Below are positions 1 through 7,762 of a DNA stretch of 29,730 bases, in pieces. The notes under the pieces are model-generated. The model was given only the letters and a program-made list of their open reading frames with translations, made no database searches and was not told the DNA's origin. Source of the DNA: a virus; the IMG/VR virus record IMGVR_UViG_3300018067_000095, positions 1 to 29,730 of that record; one strand, written 5' to 3'. The position numbers and the translations under genes were made by a program. Numbering within the stretch: the first letter of the stretch is position 1; every line of letters starts with the position of its first letter.

Positions 1-8
1 GTGATTCG

Positions 9-251
9 ATGCGGCTGGAGTCGCCAGCGGCACAAGAGGAATTGAAGTACCTCAAGACCCTGAAGGCGGGGGACGTCCGGACGGGCGTCCTCCTGCCAGC
101 CTTGGAGGTGGGCATGGAGTGGACGCTGGTGCTGGAGACGAGCGGCAACCGGTGGGAGTTTGACGGGACGTTCTTCGGCCAGCCTCTGTATCATCTGGTC
201 ATCCGCACGGACGCCGCGATGCTCACGCTGGAAGTGCAGGAGGCCCGGTAA
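9..251 (+). CDS. hypothetical protein, possibly 5'-truncated by the window edge
   Basis: I do not recognise this 80-aa protein. It begins with MRLESPAAQEELKYLK and has no membrane segment, cysteine pair or catalytic motif that I can see. The frame is open from the ATG back to the window edge, and only eight bases precede it, so the true start may lie outside the window. Its stop overlaps the next ATG (TAATG), so the two are translationally coupled. Being upstream of a DNA polymerase suggests the phage replication region, but that is context only. Confidence 0.6.
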   Translation: MRLESPAAQEELKYLKTLKAGDVRTGVLLPALEVGMEWTLVLETSGNRWEFDGTFFGQPLYHLVIRTDAAMLTLEVQEAR

Positions 252-718
252 TGGAGCTAGGCTACTTCGCGGCGGATACGCTGGGCGTGACCCTCTACCA
301 GATTAAGGGCACGCTCGTGGCCAACGAGATTCACCCGATGCAGTTGGGGCCGTGGCGGCTGGACCTCCCGGTGGACGTGGATTCTGACATCCTGTCAGGC
401 ACGGAGTTAGGCTTCTGGGTCACGCTGGGCAAGATGCTCCACCTGTATGTGGTCGTGCGGGAGAAGCAGTGCTGGCTGTTCGTGCTGGACCGCAAGGCCC
501 TGCAGCTATGCGGGCAGGCGACAATGTTCGCAGGCGATACGCTCAAAGAGCGGATTACGGAAATCAAACCGGCCATTCGGGCAGCGTTTCGCTGGAGTGG
601 TGTGGAATGGGAACAAGTGGAGTATGATGGCGGTACCCACGGGAGGGGCAATGCTCGCACGGAATCTGATGGGTCAGAAATTCGGGCGACTAATAGCGGT
701 TCAAAGAGCAGGAGCTAG
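251..718 (+). CDS. hypothetical protein upstream of the homing endonuclease
   Basis: This is a soluble 155-aa protein of unknown function. The start is supported by GGAGG at 239-243, seven bases upstream, and by the TAATG coupling with the preceding gene. Residues 1-130 look like ordinary folded protein. The last 22 or so residues, rich in S, R, G and N, are read out of frame through the start of the homing endonuclease gene. That tail may therefore be an accidental read-through sequence left by insertion of the endonuclease rather than the ancestral C-terminus. Confidence 0.65.
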   Translation: MELGYFAADTLGVTLYQIKGTLVANEIHPMQLGPWRLDLPVDVDSDILSGTELGFWVTLGKMLHLYVVVREKQCWLFVLDRKALQLCGQATMFAGDTLKERITEIKPAIRAAFRWSGVEWEQVEYDGGTHGRGNARTESDGSEIRATNSGSKSRS

Positions 719-1142
719 TAAGCAGAGACTGGCCATTTGGTTATGCCAGTGTTCGTGTGGAAACCAAATCACGGCTACTAGTAGTCACTTACTACGTGGA
801 GGCGTGAAGTCGTGCGGCTGTTTGCGGGTGGAAAGCGTTGTTGGACGAAATGCGTTAGGTAGATATCCAGCCAGAGCAGAAACGAAACACCCCCTCTATG
901 TGACGTGGCGCAACATAAAATTGCGATGTTATAACTCGTCTAATCCTGATTACGGTGGGAAGGGCGTTAGCATGTGCCAGAAGTGGCAGGAGTCGTTTCA
1001 AGCGTTTGTGGCTGATGTGGGAGAGCGCCCTACTGGTATGACCTTGGATCGCTACCCAAACCCCGCTGGTGATTATGAGCCGGGGAATGTGCGGTGGGCC
1101 ACCCCGCTACAGCAGCGACACAACCGGAGGCAGGCGTGTTAA
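651..1142 (+). CDS. HNH-type homing endonuclease, free-standing
   Basis: This 163-aa protein resembles the phage proteins that pair an N-terminal zinc-binding segment with a C-terminal HNH-like nuclease. Visible parts are NLMGQKFGRLIAV, a CQCSCGN followed by a KSCGC motif (four cysteines, probable zinc site), HPLYVTWRNIKLRCYN, and the C-terminal LDRYPNPAGDYEPGNVRWAT that matches the usual LDRIDNDGNYEPGNCRWAT core. I chose the ATG at 651 because GGGAGGGG lies just upstream and the family signature starts at once. A longer frame back to 447 runs inside the upstream gene. The gene is clearly more A+T-rich than its neighbours, as expected for a mobile gene. It overlaps the upstream gene by 68 bases and the polymerase start by 7. 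Confidence 0.88.
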   Translation: MLARNLMGQKFGRLIAVQRAGASKQRLAIWLCQCSCGNQITATSSHLLRGGVKSCGCLRVESVVGRNALGRYPARAETKHPLYVTWRNIKLRCYNSSNPDYGGKGVSMCQKWQESFQAFVADVGERPTGMTLDRYPNPAGDYEPGNVRWATPLQQRHNRRQAC

Positions 1143-3520
1143 CTGTCTGGTCGAAGACCGCGCCACACAAGGTGTTGACGAACCTGTCTCCCGTGCTCAG
1201 AACCGTTCCCGAACTACCGGTCAAAGTCGTCAGTGACTTTACGGTGCCTCTGGGCACCAAGACCATTCTGGCGTTAGGCGGGGATTCCTTCAAGCAACTG
1301 CAGGACGAGAAGGTCGTCGCCAAGAACCGCACGGTCACGGCCTACCGGACCCGGCCCCAGATGCGGGGCGACGTGCCCGTGCTCGTGAGCTACAGTCCGG
1401 ATATCGGAGACATCGACCACGGTTACTACGTGGACCTGTTGACGGACGTGAGTCTGGCGATTCGCTTTTGTCTCACGGGCCTGTGGCATCCCATCTACGG
1501 GAAGTATCGCTATGTCCCAGACTTTGCGTTGCTGTGTACGGCGATTGAGCAACAGCACACGCTGACGGGGGAGCCGGTGGATGTGTCGAAGGATCTGGAG
1601 ACGCTGGGGCTGGACCCCTACGCGGAGCCGATGCTGTCCCCACCGTTCCCCGGTGCCTACATCGTGTCGATGCAGGCCACCCACCAGAAGGGCACCGCAG
1701 ACGTGGTGCGGTTCCTGAGCCGGGAACACGAACGGGAACGGCTGCAAGACCCAGCGTTCCGTGAGCAAGTGGAATTCCTGCTCCGCTGTCCCTACATCCG
1801 CCTGAAGGGAGCCAACTTCAAATACGATTTGCACTGGCTCTGGAAACGCGGTGCATTTGATTGCACGACGTTTACCTTCGACACCACCATCGTGGGTAGT
1901 CTGCTCGATGAGAACCGCAGCAATGCGCTCGATGTGCATGTGAAGATTTACGTGCCCGCACTGGCGGGCTACAGCGATGAGTTTGATCGCACGGTGGACA
2001 AGTCCCGCATGGACCAAGTCCCTCCGGAGAAGTTGCTGCCCTATGCGGGCGGGGACGTGGACGGGGATCTGCAAGTCGCGGCGGCGATGAAGACGGAACT
2101 GCTCCGAGACAAGCCACTGACCAGCTTCTACGTGAACATTCTTCATCCGGCATCGAGAGCCTTCGAACAGATCGAGCAGGGTGGGATCGTCGTGGACCTT
2201 CCGGCCTTTCAGGAGTTGAGGGCCGACCTAGAGAAGGAGCATGCACGGCTGGTCAAGGACGCCTGCAACATCATGGGCGGGCGCATCGTCGCCAAGCATG
2301 GCTATGCCTACCTGAATCAGCAGGCCAGCATGAACCTGACTAAGGCCAGCATGCTCTGTGATTTCTTTTTCGGGCCGATGGGGCTGAACCTGAAGCCGAA
2401 GATGTTCACGGCCAAGCCCGATAAGGACGGCATCAAGCGGCCCAGCACGGCGATGGAGCATCTGGAGATGTTCGCGGACGTGCCGGAGGCCAAGCCCCTC
2501 ATCGACATCATCCGGCAAGACAGTAGCATCATGAAGACGTACAACACGTACGTCATCGGCTTCCTAGAACATCTGCGGTCGGACGGACGGTTGCACCCCA
2601 CCTATTACCTGTTCGTCGGCAATCATGACGAAGGCGAAGGCGGAGCCCGTACCGGGCGACTGTCTTGCAAGGCCCCAGCGTTCCAGACGGTGCCCAAGCA
2701 CACGACGTGGGCTCAGCGTATCCGGCGCTGTTACCCCGCTCCGCCCGGATACGTGGTTGTGGAGCGGGATTACGGTCAGGGTGAGCTACGAGTTGTCGCC
2801 TGCATTGCCCACGAGACGAACATGATTGCGGTGTTCAAATCGGGCCGGGACATTCACGCAGACACAGCGGCTCCATTCGCAGGCTACACCTACGAGAGCC
2901 TGATGGCGCTGGAGCAGACTGACGTGCATACCTTTGAGGAGACGCGCCAGTTAGGCAAGGCCGGGAACTTCGGGCTGGTCTTCGGCATGAAGGAAGATGG
3001 CTTCGTGAACTACGCTCGATCCCAGTTTGGGGTGCAGTTGACGCGGGATGAGGCGCAGACGTTTCGTGACGGGTTCTTCAAGAAGTATCCCCGGTTGCGG
3101 GTGTACCATGAGGCGTCGGTCCAGTATGCCCGTCAGCACAAGCAAGTCCGGACGCCGCTGGGACGGGTCAGGCATCTGCCGTTGATCAAGAGCCCGAATC
3201 GTGAAGTCGCGGCCAAGGCGGAGCGGCAGGCCATCAACAGCCCCGTACAGGGCACGCTGACGGATATGGTGCTCTGGGCGATTGGCTTGGAGCACAAGAG
3301 CGGCCTGAATGCCATAGCCCCGTGCTTCGGCGCATGCCATGACAGCATTCTGAACTATGTGCCGGAAGACCGGGTGGATGAAATTGTCACCAAGCAGGTT
3401 GAGCAAATGGAAAACCTGCCCTTCCATCAGGTGGAGTGGCAACCGCAGTTGCAGTTCGTGGCCGATGCGAAAGTCGGCACGAATTGGGGCAGTCTCGTGA
3501 AATTCCAGAGGAAGTCATGA
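1136..3520 (+). CDS. polA: DNA polymerase I-like (family A) replicative polymerase with 3'-5' exonuclease
   Basis: This 794-aa enzyme would replicate the phage genome. The proofreading domain is intact: Exo I DLET at residues 153-156, Exo II NFKYD at 227-231 and Exo III YAGGD at 303-307. The polymerase domain has motif A DYGQGELR from residue 545, motif B RQLGKAGNFGLVFG from 604 (fingers Arg604, Lys608, Phe612) and motif C CHDS with His735 and Asp736. Motif A usually reads DYSQIELR and motif C usually VHDE, so this is a divergent phage branch. There is no 5' nuclease domain, and the length suits phage polymerases. I chose GTG at 1136 because GGAGG at 1126-1130 precedes it. The frame is open back to 1094, but that part overlaps the endonuclease. 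Confidence 0.93.
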   Translation: MLTVWSKTAPHKVLTNLSPVLRTVPELPVKVVSDFTVPLGTKTILALGGDSFKQLQDEKVVAKNRTVTAYRTRPQMRGDVPVLVSYSPDIGDIDHGYYVDLLTDVSLAIRFCLTGLWHPIYGKYRYVPDFALLCTAIEQQHTLTGEPVDVSKDLETLGLDPYAEPMLSPPFPGAYIVSMQATHQKGTADVVRFLSREHERERLQDPAFREQVEFLLRCPYIRLKGANFKYDLHWLWKRGAFDCTTFTFDTTIVGSLLDENRSNALDVHVKIYVPALAGYSDEFDRTVDKSRMDQVPPEKLLPYAGGDVDGDLQVAAAMKTELLRDKPLTSFYVNILHPASRAFEQIEQGGIVVDLPAFQELRADLEKEHARLVKDACNIMGGRIVAKHGYAYLNQQASMNLTKASMLCDFFFGPMGLNLKPKMFTAKPDKDGIKRPSTAMEHLEMFADVPEAKPLIDIIRQDSSIMKTYNTYVIGFLEHLRSDGRLHPTYYLFVGNHDEGEGGARTGRLSCKAPAFQTVPKHTTWAQRIRRCYPAPPGYVVVERDYGQGELRVVACIAHETNMIAVFKSGRDIHADTAAPFAGYTYESLMALEQTDVHTFEETRQLGKAGNFGLVFGMKEDGFVNYARSQFGVQLTRDEAQTFRDGFFKKYPRLRVYHEASVQYARQHKQVRTPLGRVRHLPLIKSPNREVAAKAERQAINSPVQGTLTDMVLWAIGLEHKSGLNAIAPCFGACHDSILNYVPEDRVDEIVTKQVEQMENLPFHQVEWQPQLQFVADAKVGTNWGSLVKFQRKS

Positions 3521-3804
3521 ACGAAGAAGGTATCACCCGGTTAGAACCGGATACGTGCCCCCACTGTAAACGGATGCTCGATGCGGCAGCGGTGAGTACG
3601 GGAGAATCCATAGAGCCCAGTCCCGGTGACGTGACGGTGTGTCTGCGCTGTGGGCATCCGATGGTCTTCACGGAGGCCATGCGCGTGCGGTCGATGACGC
3701 CAGAGGAATGGCAGGCATTGTCCGAGAAACAGCGCCGGGAACTGTTGGCTGTGCGAATGTTCGCAGAACACATTGCGCCGTCAGTAAAAGCCCAGTGGAA
3801 TTGA
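3517..3804 (+). CDS. small zinc-ribbon protein
   Basis: This 95-aa protein starts at an ATGA overlap with the polymerase stop and has GAGGAAG just upstream. Two cysteine pairs, CPHC near residue 14 and CLRCGH near residue 47, form a probable C4 zinc ribbon. The C-terminal third is helical and charged (MTPEEWQALSEKQRRELLAVR). Coupling to the polymerase suggests a replication or transcription accessory role, but I see no feature that specifies one. A frame extending upstream to 3436 overlaps polymerase codons and is rejected. Confidence 0.75.
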   Translation: MNEEGITRLEPDTCPHCKRMLDAAAVSTGESIEPSPGDVTVCLRCGHPMVFTEAMRVRSMTPEEWQALSEKQRRELLAVRMFAEHIAPSVKAQWN

Positions 3805-3806
3805 GA

Positions 3807-3838
3807 ATTTGACAAAGTATTTGGAGTTGTGGTAAAGT
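3807..3838 (+). promoter_or_regulatory. sigma70-like promoter P1
   Basis: A perfect -35 TTGACA at 3809-3814 is followed after 18 bases by TAAAGT at 3833-3838. It lies in the gap between two genes, 24 bases before the next ATG. The string ATTTGACAAA (3807-3816) recurs at two other gap promoters in this window, which supports it. Confidence 0.75.
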
Positions 3839-3862
3839 TACGGCACCGTCCAAGGAGGGACC

Positions 3863-5962
3863 ATGAAGCTGCCGCCGGGGTTCACTCCCATTGTGTTTCG
3901 GGATTTGCTGAAGATCATTGGGGACGTCAGTCCGATGATTGGGCCTATGCTCTGGAAGCATCTGGGCCTGTCGGAGGATGAGGCTCTAGAGCGGATCAAG
4001 GCCCTAGAGAAGAAGGGGCTGGTGCAGTTCGCATTCAGTCCAGCGAATGAGCCGTCTGTCTTCGCTGCCGCCGACAATCTGTTCCAGACGGCAGAGGAAG
4101 AGATTCTGGCATCGTTGCTGGTTGATTTCTGGGACACCACGGGTCAATTCAATTCCAAGAACGGACGCATCTTGTCAGCGACGAATAACCTGATTGAATC
4201 ATCAGTCGTCCGGGTAGAGACGCCCGAAGGGCCGCTGGCCATCGTGGCAGCTATTGCCAAGAAGATGCTGCATCTGGGTCTGCTGCAGATCGATGCGGAG
4301 GGCCGCTACTCCGGGCCGTCCAAGCAACAGGTGACGCGGTGGACACAGGAACACGGCATCTGTGACTTCTGCTCCGATGCGAACCCCAAGCACGTCGAGA
4401 TGGTGCCGGATTTCTCGCTGGAGGATGCGGGCATTCCGGGGCAAGTGGTGGACATGATGACGGAGGCGTGGTCGCCCTCCCAGAGCATTGGGGGCTGGGC
4501 GACGTGCGATACGTGCCACACGATGATCGTGGAGAACCGGCGCACGGACCTGTTGCAGCGAGCCATCACGGCCAGCCGGGGTGGGAAGTTCACGGCGGCA
4601 GCGTTGAAGGGCTTGCACAAGCGGTTCTGGACTGCGCTGGAAACCAAGGTCGAAGCGGCCAGCATCAGTGCGGGTCTGCTTGATTTTATCGAGAACAGGG
4701 CTCCTGTGGTGGAGACGGACCCCAAGTTGAAGCAGCGGAGTGTACGGCAGGAAGCCATCCGTCGCCTGACGGGGTTGACGCAGGACGAGATGGAGGCACT
4801 GGGCAAGGGCGACGTGATGTACAAGGACGTCGCCAAGAAGCTGGCGGCATGGCGGAAGCGGTGGGGTGGAGACACCTTGGAAGACAAGCGCGTGGCGCTG
4901 ATGCTGGAGCGGGTGGAGCATCCACTGCCGTCGCACCTCTCCCCACACTGGCAGCAGGCACTGGACCGGAAGGTCGAAGCCATCGAGAAGTTGGGGAAGG
5001 GGGCCGGGGAGATATCCTTTGTCCTTGAGAAGGATGGTCCCCAGTTGTTGGATACGCCGATGGCGCGGCTGATGCTGGACATGGGTGAAGACCTGATCGC
5101 CCTGAAGGGAGCCGAGATTTATTCGTTCAACGCCGACACGATGCACGCCATCCAGATCGCGGCGGCGAAGATTCCGCATGAAGCTCCACTGAAGTCCATC
5201 GAAGTTCCACCGTTCCGGGCCGGGTGGTTCTGGTTCTCCGAGCCGTTCCCCGTGGCATCAGCCCCTCTCACGTCTGACCGCACGCATGCGTTGCTCTGGA
5301 CGTGGGACACCAAGTTCAAGGAACCCACGTTGCGGTTCTCCGCCTTCGTGGTGGATGAGAAGTCGCCCTTCGGCAGTCCACGTCGAGGCACGATTGCCCC
5401 ATCCACGAAGTGGTTCTGGCCCCTGTCGGCCACGTTCCACGAGATGATTGGCCTGAGTCACCGCTTCTATGATGAGAATTACGGGCCGGGAACCCCGGAT
5501 TCGATTGGGAAGGAATGGGCCATCGGCAAGGAACCCACCATGAAGGTGGTGGCGGAGATGAGCCTGTTCTTTATGCAAGCCTGCCAGTGGTTCCGTGACT
5601 TCGTGCCGGGAAGTCCGCACAAGAAGAAGGCTCCCATCCTGACGCAGGAACAAGGGCACATCGAGCGGCATGCCCGCAAGCGGTACGAGAAGCAGTTCAA
5701 GGCCACCCCCAACGTCCGGGTGATTGCTCTGAGGAAGACGGCTCCTACCGTGCGGGAAGAGCCCACGGAGACGGTTGATCCCAACGACAAGAGCAAGCGG
5801 CACCTGAAGGTGCGCTTCGTGGTGGAAGGCCACCACCGTCTGCAGCGGGTGGGACCGGGGCTGAAGGAGACGAAGCTGATTTTCATCGAATCGTATCCCA
5901 AGGGGCCGTCTGACGCTCCCTTCAAGGAGAGCGGACCACGGGTATTTGCCGTCATACGCTGA
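3863..5962 (+). CDS. conserved phage protein of unknown function with CxxC pairs
   Basis: This 699-aa protein has AAGGAGGGA directly before its ATG and promoter P1 upstream. The N-terminal 90 residues (EDEALERIKALEKKGLV) look like a winged-helix fold. A probable zinc site follows: CDFCSDANP near residue 168 and CDTCHTMIVENRR near 214. This arrangement, with GGWATCD before the second pair, recalls a family of phage and actinobacterial hypothetical proteins. The C-terminal segment, with FVVEGHHRLQRVGPG and IFIESYPKGP, recalls a conserved C-terminal motif (GHWR...GP...WI.P..KGP) in phage hypothetical proteins. No catalytic site is evident. It heads a four-gene operon with small overlaps. Confidence 0.75.
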   Translation: MKLPPGFTPIVFRDLLKIIGDVSPMIGPMLWKHLGLSEDEALERIKALEKKGLVQFAFSPANEPSVFAAADNLFQTAEEEILASLLVDFWDTTGQFNSKNGRILSATNNLIESSVVRVETPEGPLAIVAAIAKKMLHLGLLQIDAEGRYSGPSKQQVTRWTQEHGICDFCSDANPKHVEMVPDFSLEDAGIPGQVVDMMTEAWSPSQSIGGWATCDTCHTMIVENRRTDLLQRAITASRGGKFTAAALKGLHKRFWTALETKVEAASISAGLLDFIENRAPVVETDPKLKQRSVRQEAIRRLTGLTQDEMEALGKGDVMYKDVAKKLAAWRKRWGGDTLEDKRVALMLERVEHPLPSHLSPHWQQALDRKVEAIEKLGKGAGEISFVLEKDGPQLLDTPMARLMLDMGEDLIALKGAEIYSFNADTMHAIQIAAAKIPHEAPLKSIEVPPFRAGWFWFSEPFPVASAPLTSDRTHALLWTWDTKFKEPTLRFSAFVVDEKSPFGSPRRGTIAPSTKWFWPLSATFHEMIGLSHRFYDENYGPGTPDSIGKEWAIGKEPTMKVVAEMSLFFMQACQWFRDFVPGSPHKKKAPILTQEQGHIERHARKRYEKQFKATPNVRVIALRKTAPTVREEPTETVDPNDKSKRHLKVRFVVEGHHRLQRVGPGLKETKLIFIESYPKGPSDAPFKESGPRVFAVIR

Positions 5963-6339
5963 TGACGATCTTGCCAACCGGCAGTTGTTTCGATGACGTG
6001 CTGGACCACCAGTCGGCGCTGATATTGTTCGACTCGCGCATCCTGCACCAGTGGATCGTGCATGGCATCTGCCTGATACCGGAGGGACAGGAGAAGGCCG
6101 GAGAACCCTTCGCCCACGCATGGATGGAAGACGATGACGAACGCAAGGTGTACCAGTCCGGTCTGGTCAAAGGCGTCAAAGTGTGGTGGAGCGCCGACCG
6201 GAAGGAGTGGTATGACCTGATGCGGGTGCAAGATCGCACCCGCTATTCGTTTGCGGAAGCCTTGACGTTGAACTGGAAGACGTGTCATTTCGGGCCGTGG
6301 GAAGAGAGGTATCGGGTGCTGTGCAAGAGGGACATATGA
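5962..6339 (+). CDS. conserved hypothetical phage protein
   Basis: This 125-aa protein starts at a TGATG overlap with the upstream stop. It is rich in aromatic residues: FAHAWMEDDDERKVYQSGLV, VKVWWSADRKEWYDLMRVQ, then RYSFAEA and HFGPWEERY. The pattern of AHAW, Y-x-SG, K-V-[WY] and TRY-[ST]-F resembles small conserved phage proteins of unknown function. No membrane segment or known catalytic motif is visible. It is in operon with the 699-aa protein and three cistrons in all overlap stop to start. Confidence 0.65.
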   Translation: MTILPTGSCFDDVLDHQSALILFDSRILHQWIVHGICLIPEGQEKAGEPFAHAWMEDDDERKVYQSGLVKGVKVWWSADRKEWYDLMRVQDRTRYSFAEALTLNWKTCHFGPWEERYRVLCKRDI

Positions 6340-6506
6340 CCAGAGAAGAATTCCTGAAAGCGTACGATGAACTGCGGGCGGATCAACATGCGCTCGACAA
6401 GAAGCTGGCGCGGTTGGAAGAGCGGCTGTCGGCATTGGCGCATGAAGTCGAGATGGTGAAGCGGCAGATTCAACCCGTGAATGCGAGAGGCATCCCCCGG
6501 CGATGA
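6336..6506 (+). CDS. short coiled-coil protein
   Basis: This 56-aa protein begins at an ATGA overlap and has GCAAGAGGG upstream. The run from residue 12 to 46 (DQHALDKKLARLEERLSAL and onward) shows heptad spacing of hydrophobic residues and no proline, so it should form a coiled coil. Function is unknown; it may be an oligomerisation partner of a neighbour. A frame reaching back to 6282 lies within the upstream gene and is rejected. Confidence 0.65.
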   Translation: MTREEFLKAYDELRADQHALDKKLARLEERLSALAHEVEMVKRQIQPVNARGIPRR

Positions 6507-6718
6507 TAGACTTCGACCGATTGGTGCAACTGATTGCAGCGGAGGCCCCGATGTGGCGCATCAAGAGCCTGACGAAGACCGACAACCACGGCAGGCCCAA
6601 GTACTGGTCGGACGAGTACGGCTGGACGTGGGAGGCCATGGCGGACCTGTACACGGAGGACCAACGGTCGAAGATGACGCTTCCTAAAGGTGGTTTGTGG
6701 GAGTCGTGGGTGTTATAA
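6503..6718 (+). CDS. small hypothetical protein
   Basis: This 71-aa protein begins at an ATGA overlap with the coiled-coil gene. It contains a tryptophan-rich centre (PKYWSDEYGWTWEAMADLY). I do not recognise it. It is the last gene of the P1 operon. One copy of the 14-bp TGCA quasi-palindrome, in reverse orientation, lies within its codons at 6525-6538. Confidence 0.6.
   Translation: MIDFDRLVQLIAAEAPMWRIKSLTKTDNHGRPKYWSDEYGWTWEAMADLYTEDQRSKMTLPKGGLWESWVL
6525..6538 (-). repeat. 14-bp quasi-palindrome copy 1
   Basis: This copy reads TGCAACTGATTGCA on the + strand, the exact reverse complement of the copies at 15540, 18959 and 25188. Here it encodes VQLIA, not the QSVA read at other copies, which argues for a DNA-level signal. 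Confidence 0.7.
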
Positions 6719-6719
6719 T
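6714..6719 (+). promoter_or_regulatory. possible -10 element of a promoter for the secreted proteins
   Basis: A perfect TATAAT overlaps the stop of the previous gene, 30 bases before the next ATG. The best-spaced -35 (TGGTTT at 6691-6696, 17-bp spacer) is poor, so the promoter is only possible. Confidence 0.35.
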
Positions 6720-6748
6720 GCTCTCCCTTTTACCAAAGGACACCTCCG

Positions 6749-7243
6749 ATGCGAAGATGTGCCGTCGCTGTGCTGTTCGTCCTCAGTCTCGCCTCCCCCG
6801 CACTGGCACAGGATCACGTCCTGTGCAACACCACGCCTCCGGCATCGTTCACGGTCACCAGCGGAGCCCCGTTCACGGTGACGTGGCTGATGCCTGACAC
6901 CGCGACCGAGAACGGTGTTACGGTGCCCAACCGGTTCGATGGCTTCTACCTGCAAATCGACGGTGGCCCCAAGACCGATATCGGCAAGGCGCAGGCATTG
7001 ACGGCGTGTTCAGCGGGCAGTCAGAAACCCGCTGATGTGCCGTACACCTATCGCACGCCAAGCGGCGTGTCACGCGGCTCGCACACCCTGCGTCTCAGCG
7101 CATGGAGCTTCACGCTGGATGGGAACGGTGCGCCCACCACCACGAAGCAGGAATCGCTGGTGTCGCAAGTCCCTTTCGCCGCAGGTGATCCGATTCTCTA
7201 CGGCCCGCCGGTCGCCCCCGGATCGATCACCATCACGAAGTAA
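6749..7243 (+). CDS. secreted Ig-like protein
   Basis: This 164-aa protein has a clear Sec signal peptide: MRR, a hydrophobic core, and ASPALAQ with probable signal peptidase I cleavage after ALA or AQ near residue 21. The mature part is beta-rich with alternating T/V strands (SFTVTSGAPFTVTWLMP), a DGFYLQIDGG hairpin and SHTLRLSAWSF, typical of an Ig or fibronectin type III-like fold. Two cysteines (mature CNTT and TACS) could form a disulfide. It ends in APGSITITK. AAGGA precedes the ATG. The next gene has a similar layout and C-terminus. An exported phage protein could alter the host envelope, or this could be a host-derived cargo gene. Confidence 0.7.
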   Translation: MRRCAVAVLFVLSLASPALAQDHVLCNTTPPASFTVTSGAPFTVTWLMPDTATENGVTVPNRFDGFYLQIDGGPKTDIGKAQALTACSAGSQKPADVPYTYRTPSGVSRGSHTLRLSAWSFTLDGNGAPTTTKQESLVSQVPFAAGDPILYGPPVAPGSITITK

Positions 7244-7254
7244 AGGGGCGCACG

Positions 7255-7620
7255 ATGTGGTGGTTGCTGCTGCCGCTCGCATTGCAAAGCGTGACGCCGT
7301 TTGGCATCTATCCGAAAGTCGGATGGGACCAAGCGGCAGGCACGCTGGCTGAGGCGCAAGCGTTCACCTATCGGTACTATCTGGACGGAGCCGCCAGTGG
7401 TGCGGCCCTGAGCAGCGTGACGTGCAGCGGGAGTGCGTCACCCTATACGTGTCAGGCGGAACTGCGGGTCACGATTTCTGGTCCGCATACGCTGGCGTTG
7501 AGCGCGGAAACCTCACCCACGTCCCGATCCCCGCTCAGCCCGCCCGTGTCGTTCAATCATGTGCCGTCTACCGCGCCTACTGCGCCAGAGAGTATCACTC
7601 TCACCCCCGGCGTAATTTGA
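7255..7620 (+). CDS. secreted Ig-like protein, probable paralogue of the preceding gene
   Basis: This 121-aa protein starts with MWWLLLPLALQSVTP, a short hydrophobic N-terminus that could be a signal peptide. The body matches the preceding protein in plan: AFTYRYYLDG, a cysteine pair (VTCSGS and YTCQAEL), GPHTLALSAE and a C-terminal APESITLTPGV that echoes APGSITITK. The two are therefore probably diverged duplicates. It sits 11 bases downstream of that gene and is likely cotranscribed. Function is unknown. Confidence 0.62.
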   Translation: MWWLLLPLALQSVTPFGIYPKVGWDQAAGTLAEAQAFTYRYYLDGAASGAALSSVTCSGSASPYTCQAELRVTISGPHTLALSAETSPTSRSPLSPPVSFNHVPSTAPTAPESITLTPGVI

Positions 7621-7646
7621 CAAATCGGGTGGCCCGATGCTACACT
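7615..7646 (+). promoter_or_regulatory. sigma70-like promoter P2
   Basis: TTGACA at 7617-7622 and TACACT at 7641-7646 are 18 bases apart. The -35 sits in the same ATTTGACAAA string as P1 and P3, and the downstream TACACTGGT matches P3. It drives the three small genes that follow. Confidence 0.75.
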
Positions 7647-7672
7647 GGTTTTACGTTCAGGGAGGAGCACCT

Positions 7673-7762
7673 ATGAAAGACATCGCACTCGCACTCGCTG
7701 CTGCAGCCTTGGTGGGCATCGTACTGGGCAGGTTCGTGATTCCATACGTGGCGGTGCCATGA
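7673..7762 (+). CDS. 29-aa single-span membrane peptide
   Basis: A strong GGAGGAG ribosome-binding site six bases before the ATG and promoter P2 mark this as a real small gene. The peptide is MKDIALALAAAALVGIVLG followed by a short tail, almost wholly hydrophobic from residue 4 to 19 and ending in VAVP. It should span the membrane once. Its stop overlaps the next start (ATGA). It could be a holin-like or membrane-anchoring micropeptide, but there is no lysis gene beside it, so function is open. Confidence 0.65.
   Translation: MKDIALALAAAALVGIVLGRFVIPYVAVP

Noticed and set aside
1274-2146. Minus-strand 290-aa open frame inside the polymerase gene
   Set aside because: It is antisense to the exonuclease domain of a clearly identified polymerase and is rich in R, H, Q and V with no domain.
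4202-6654. Long minus-strand open frames (325 aa at 4202-5179, 258 aa at 4306-5082, 391 aa at 5479-6654)
   Set aside because: They lie opposite a well-supported + strand operon and have low-complexity R/P/H-rich composition typical of antisense frames in G+C-rich DNA. No ribosome-binding site or recognisable motif was seen.
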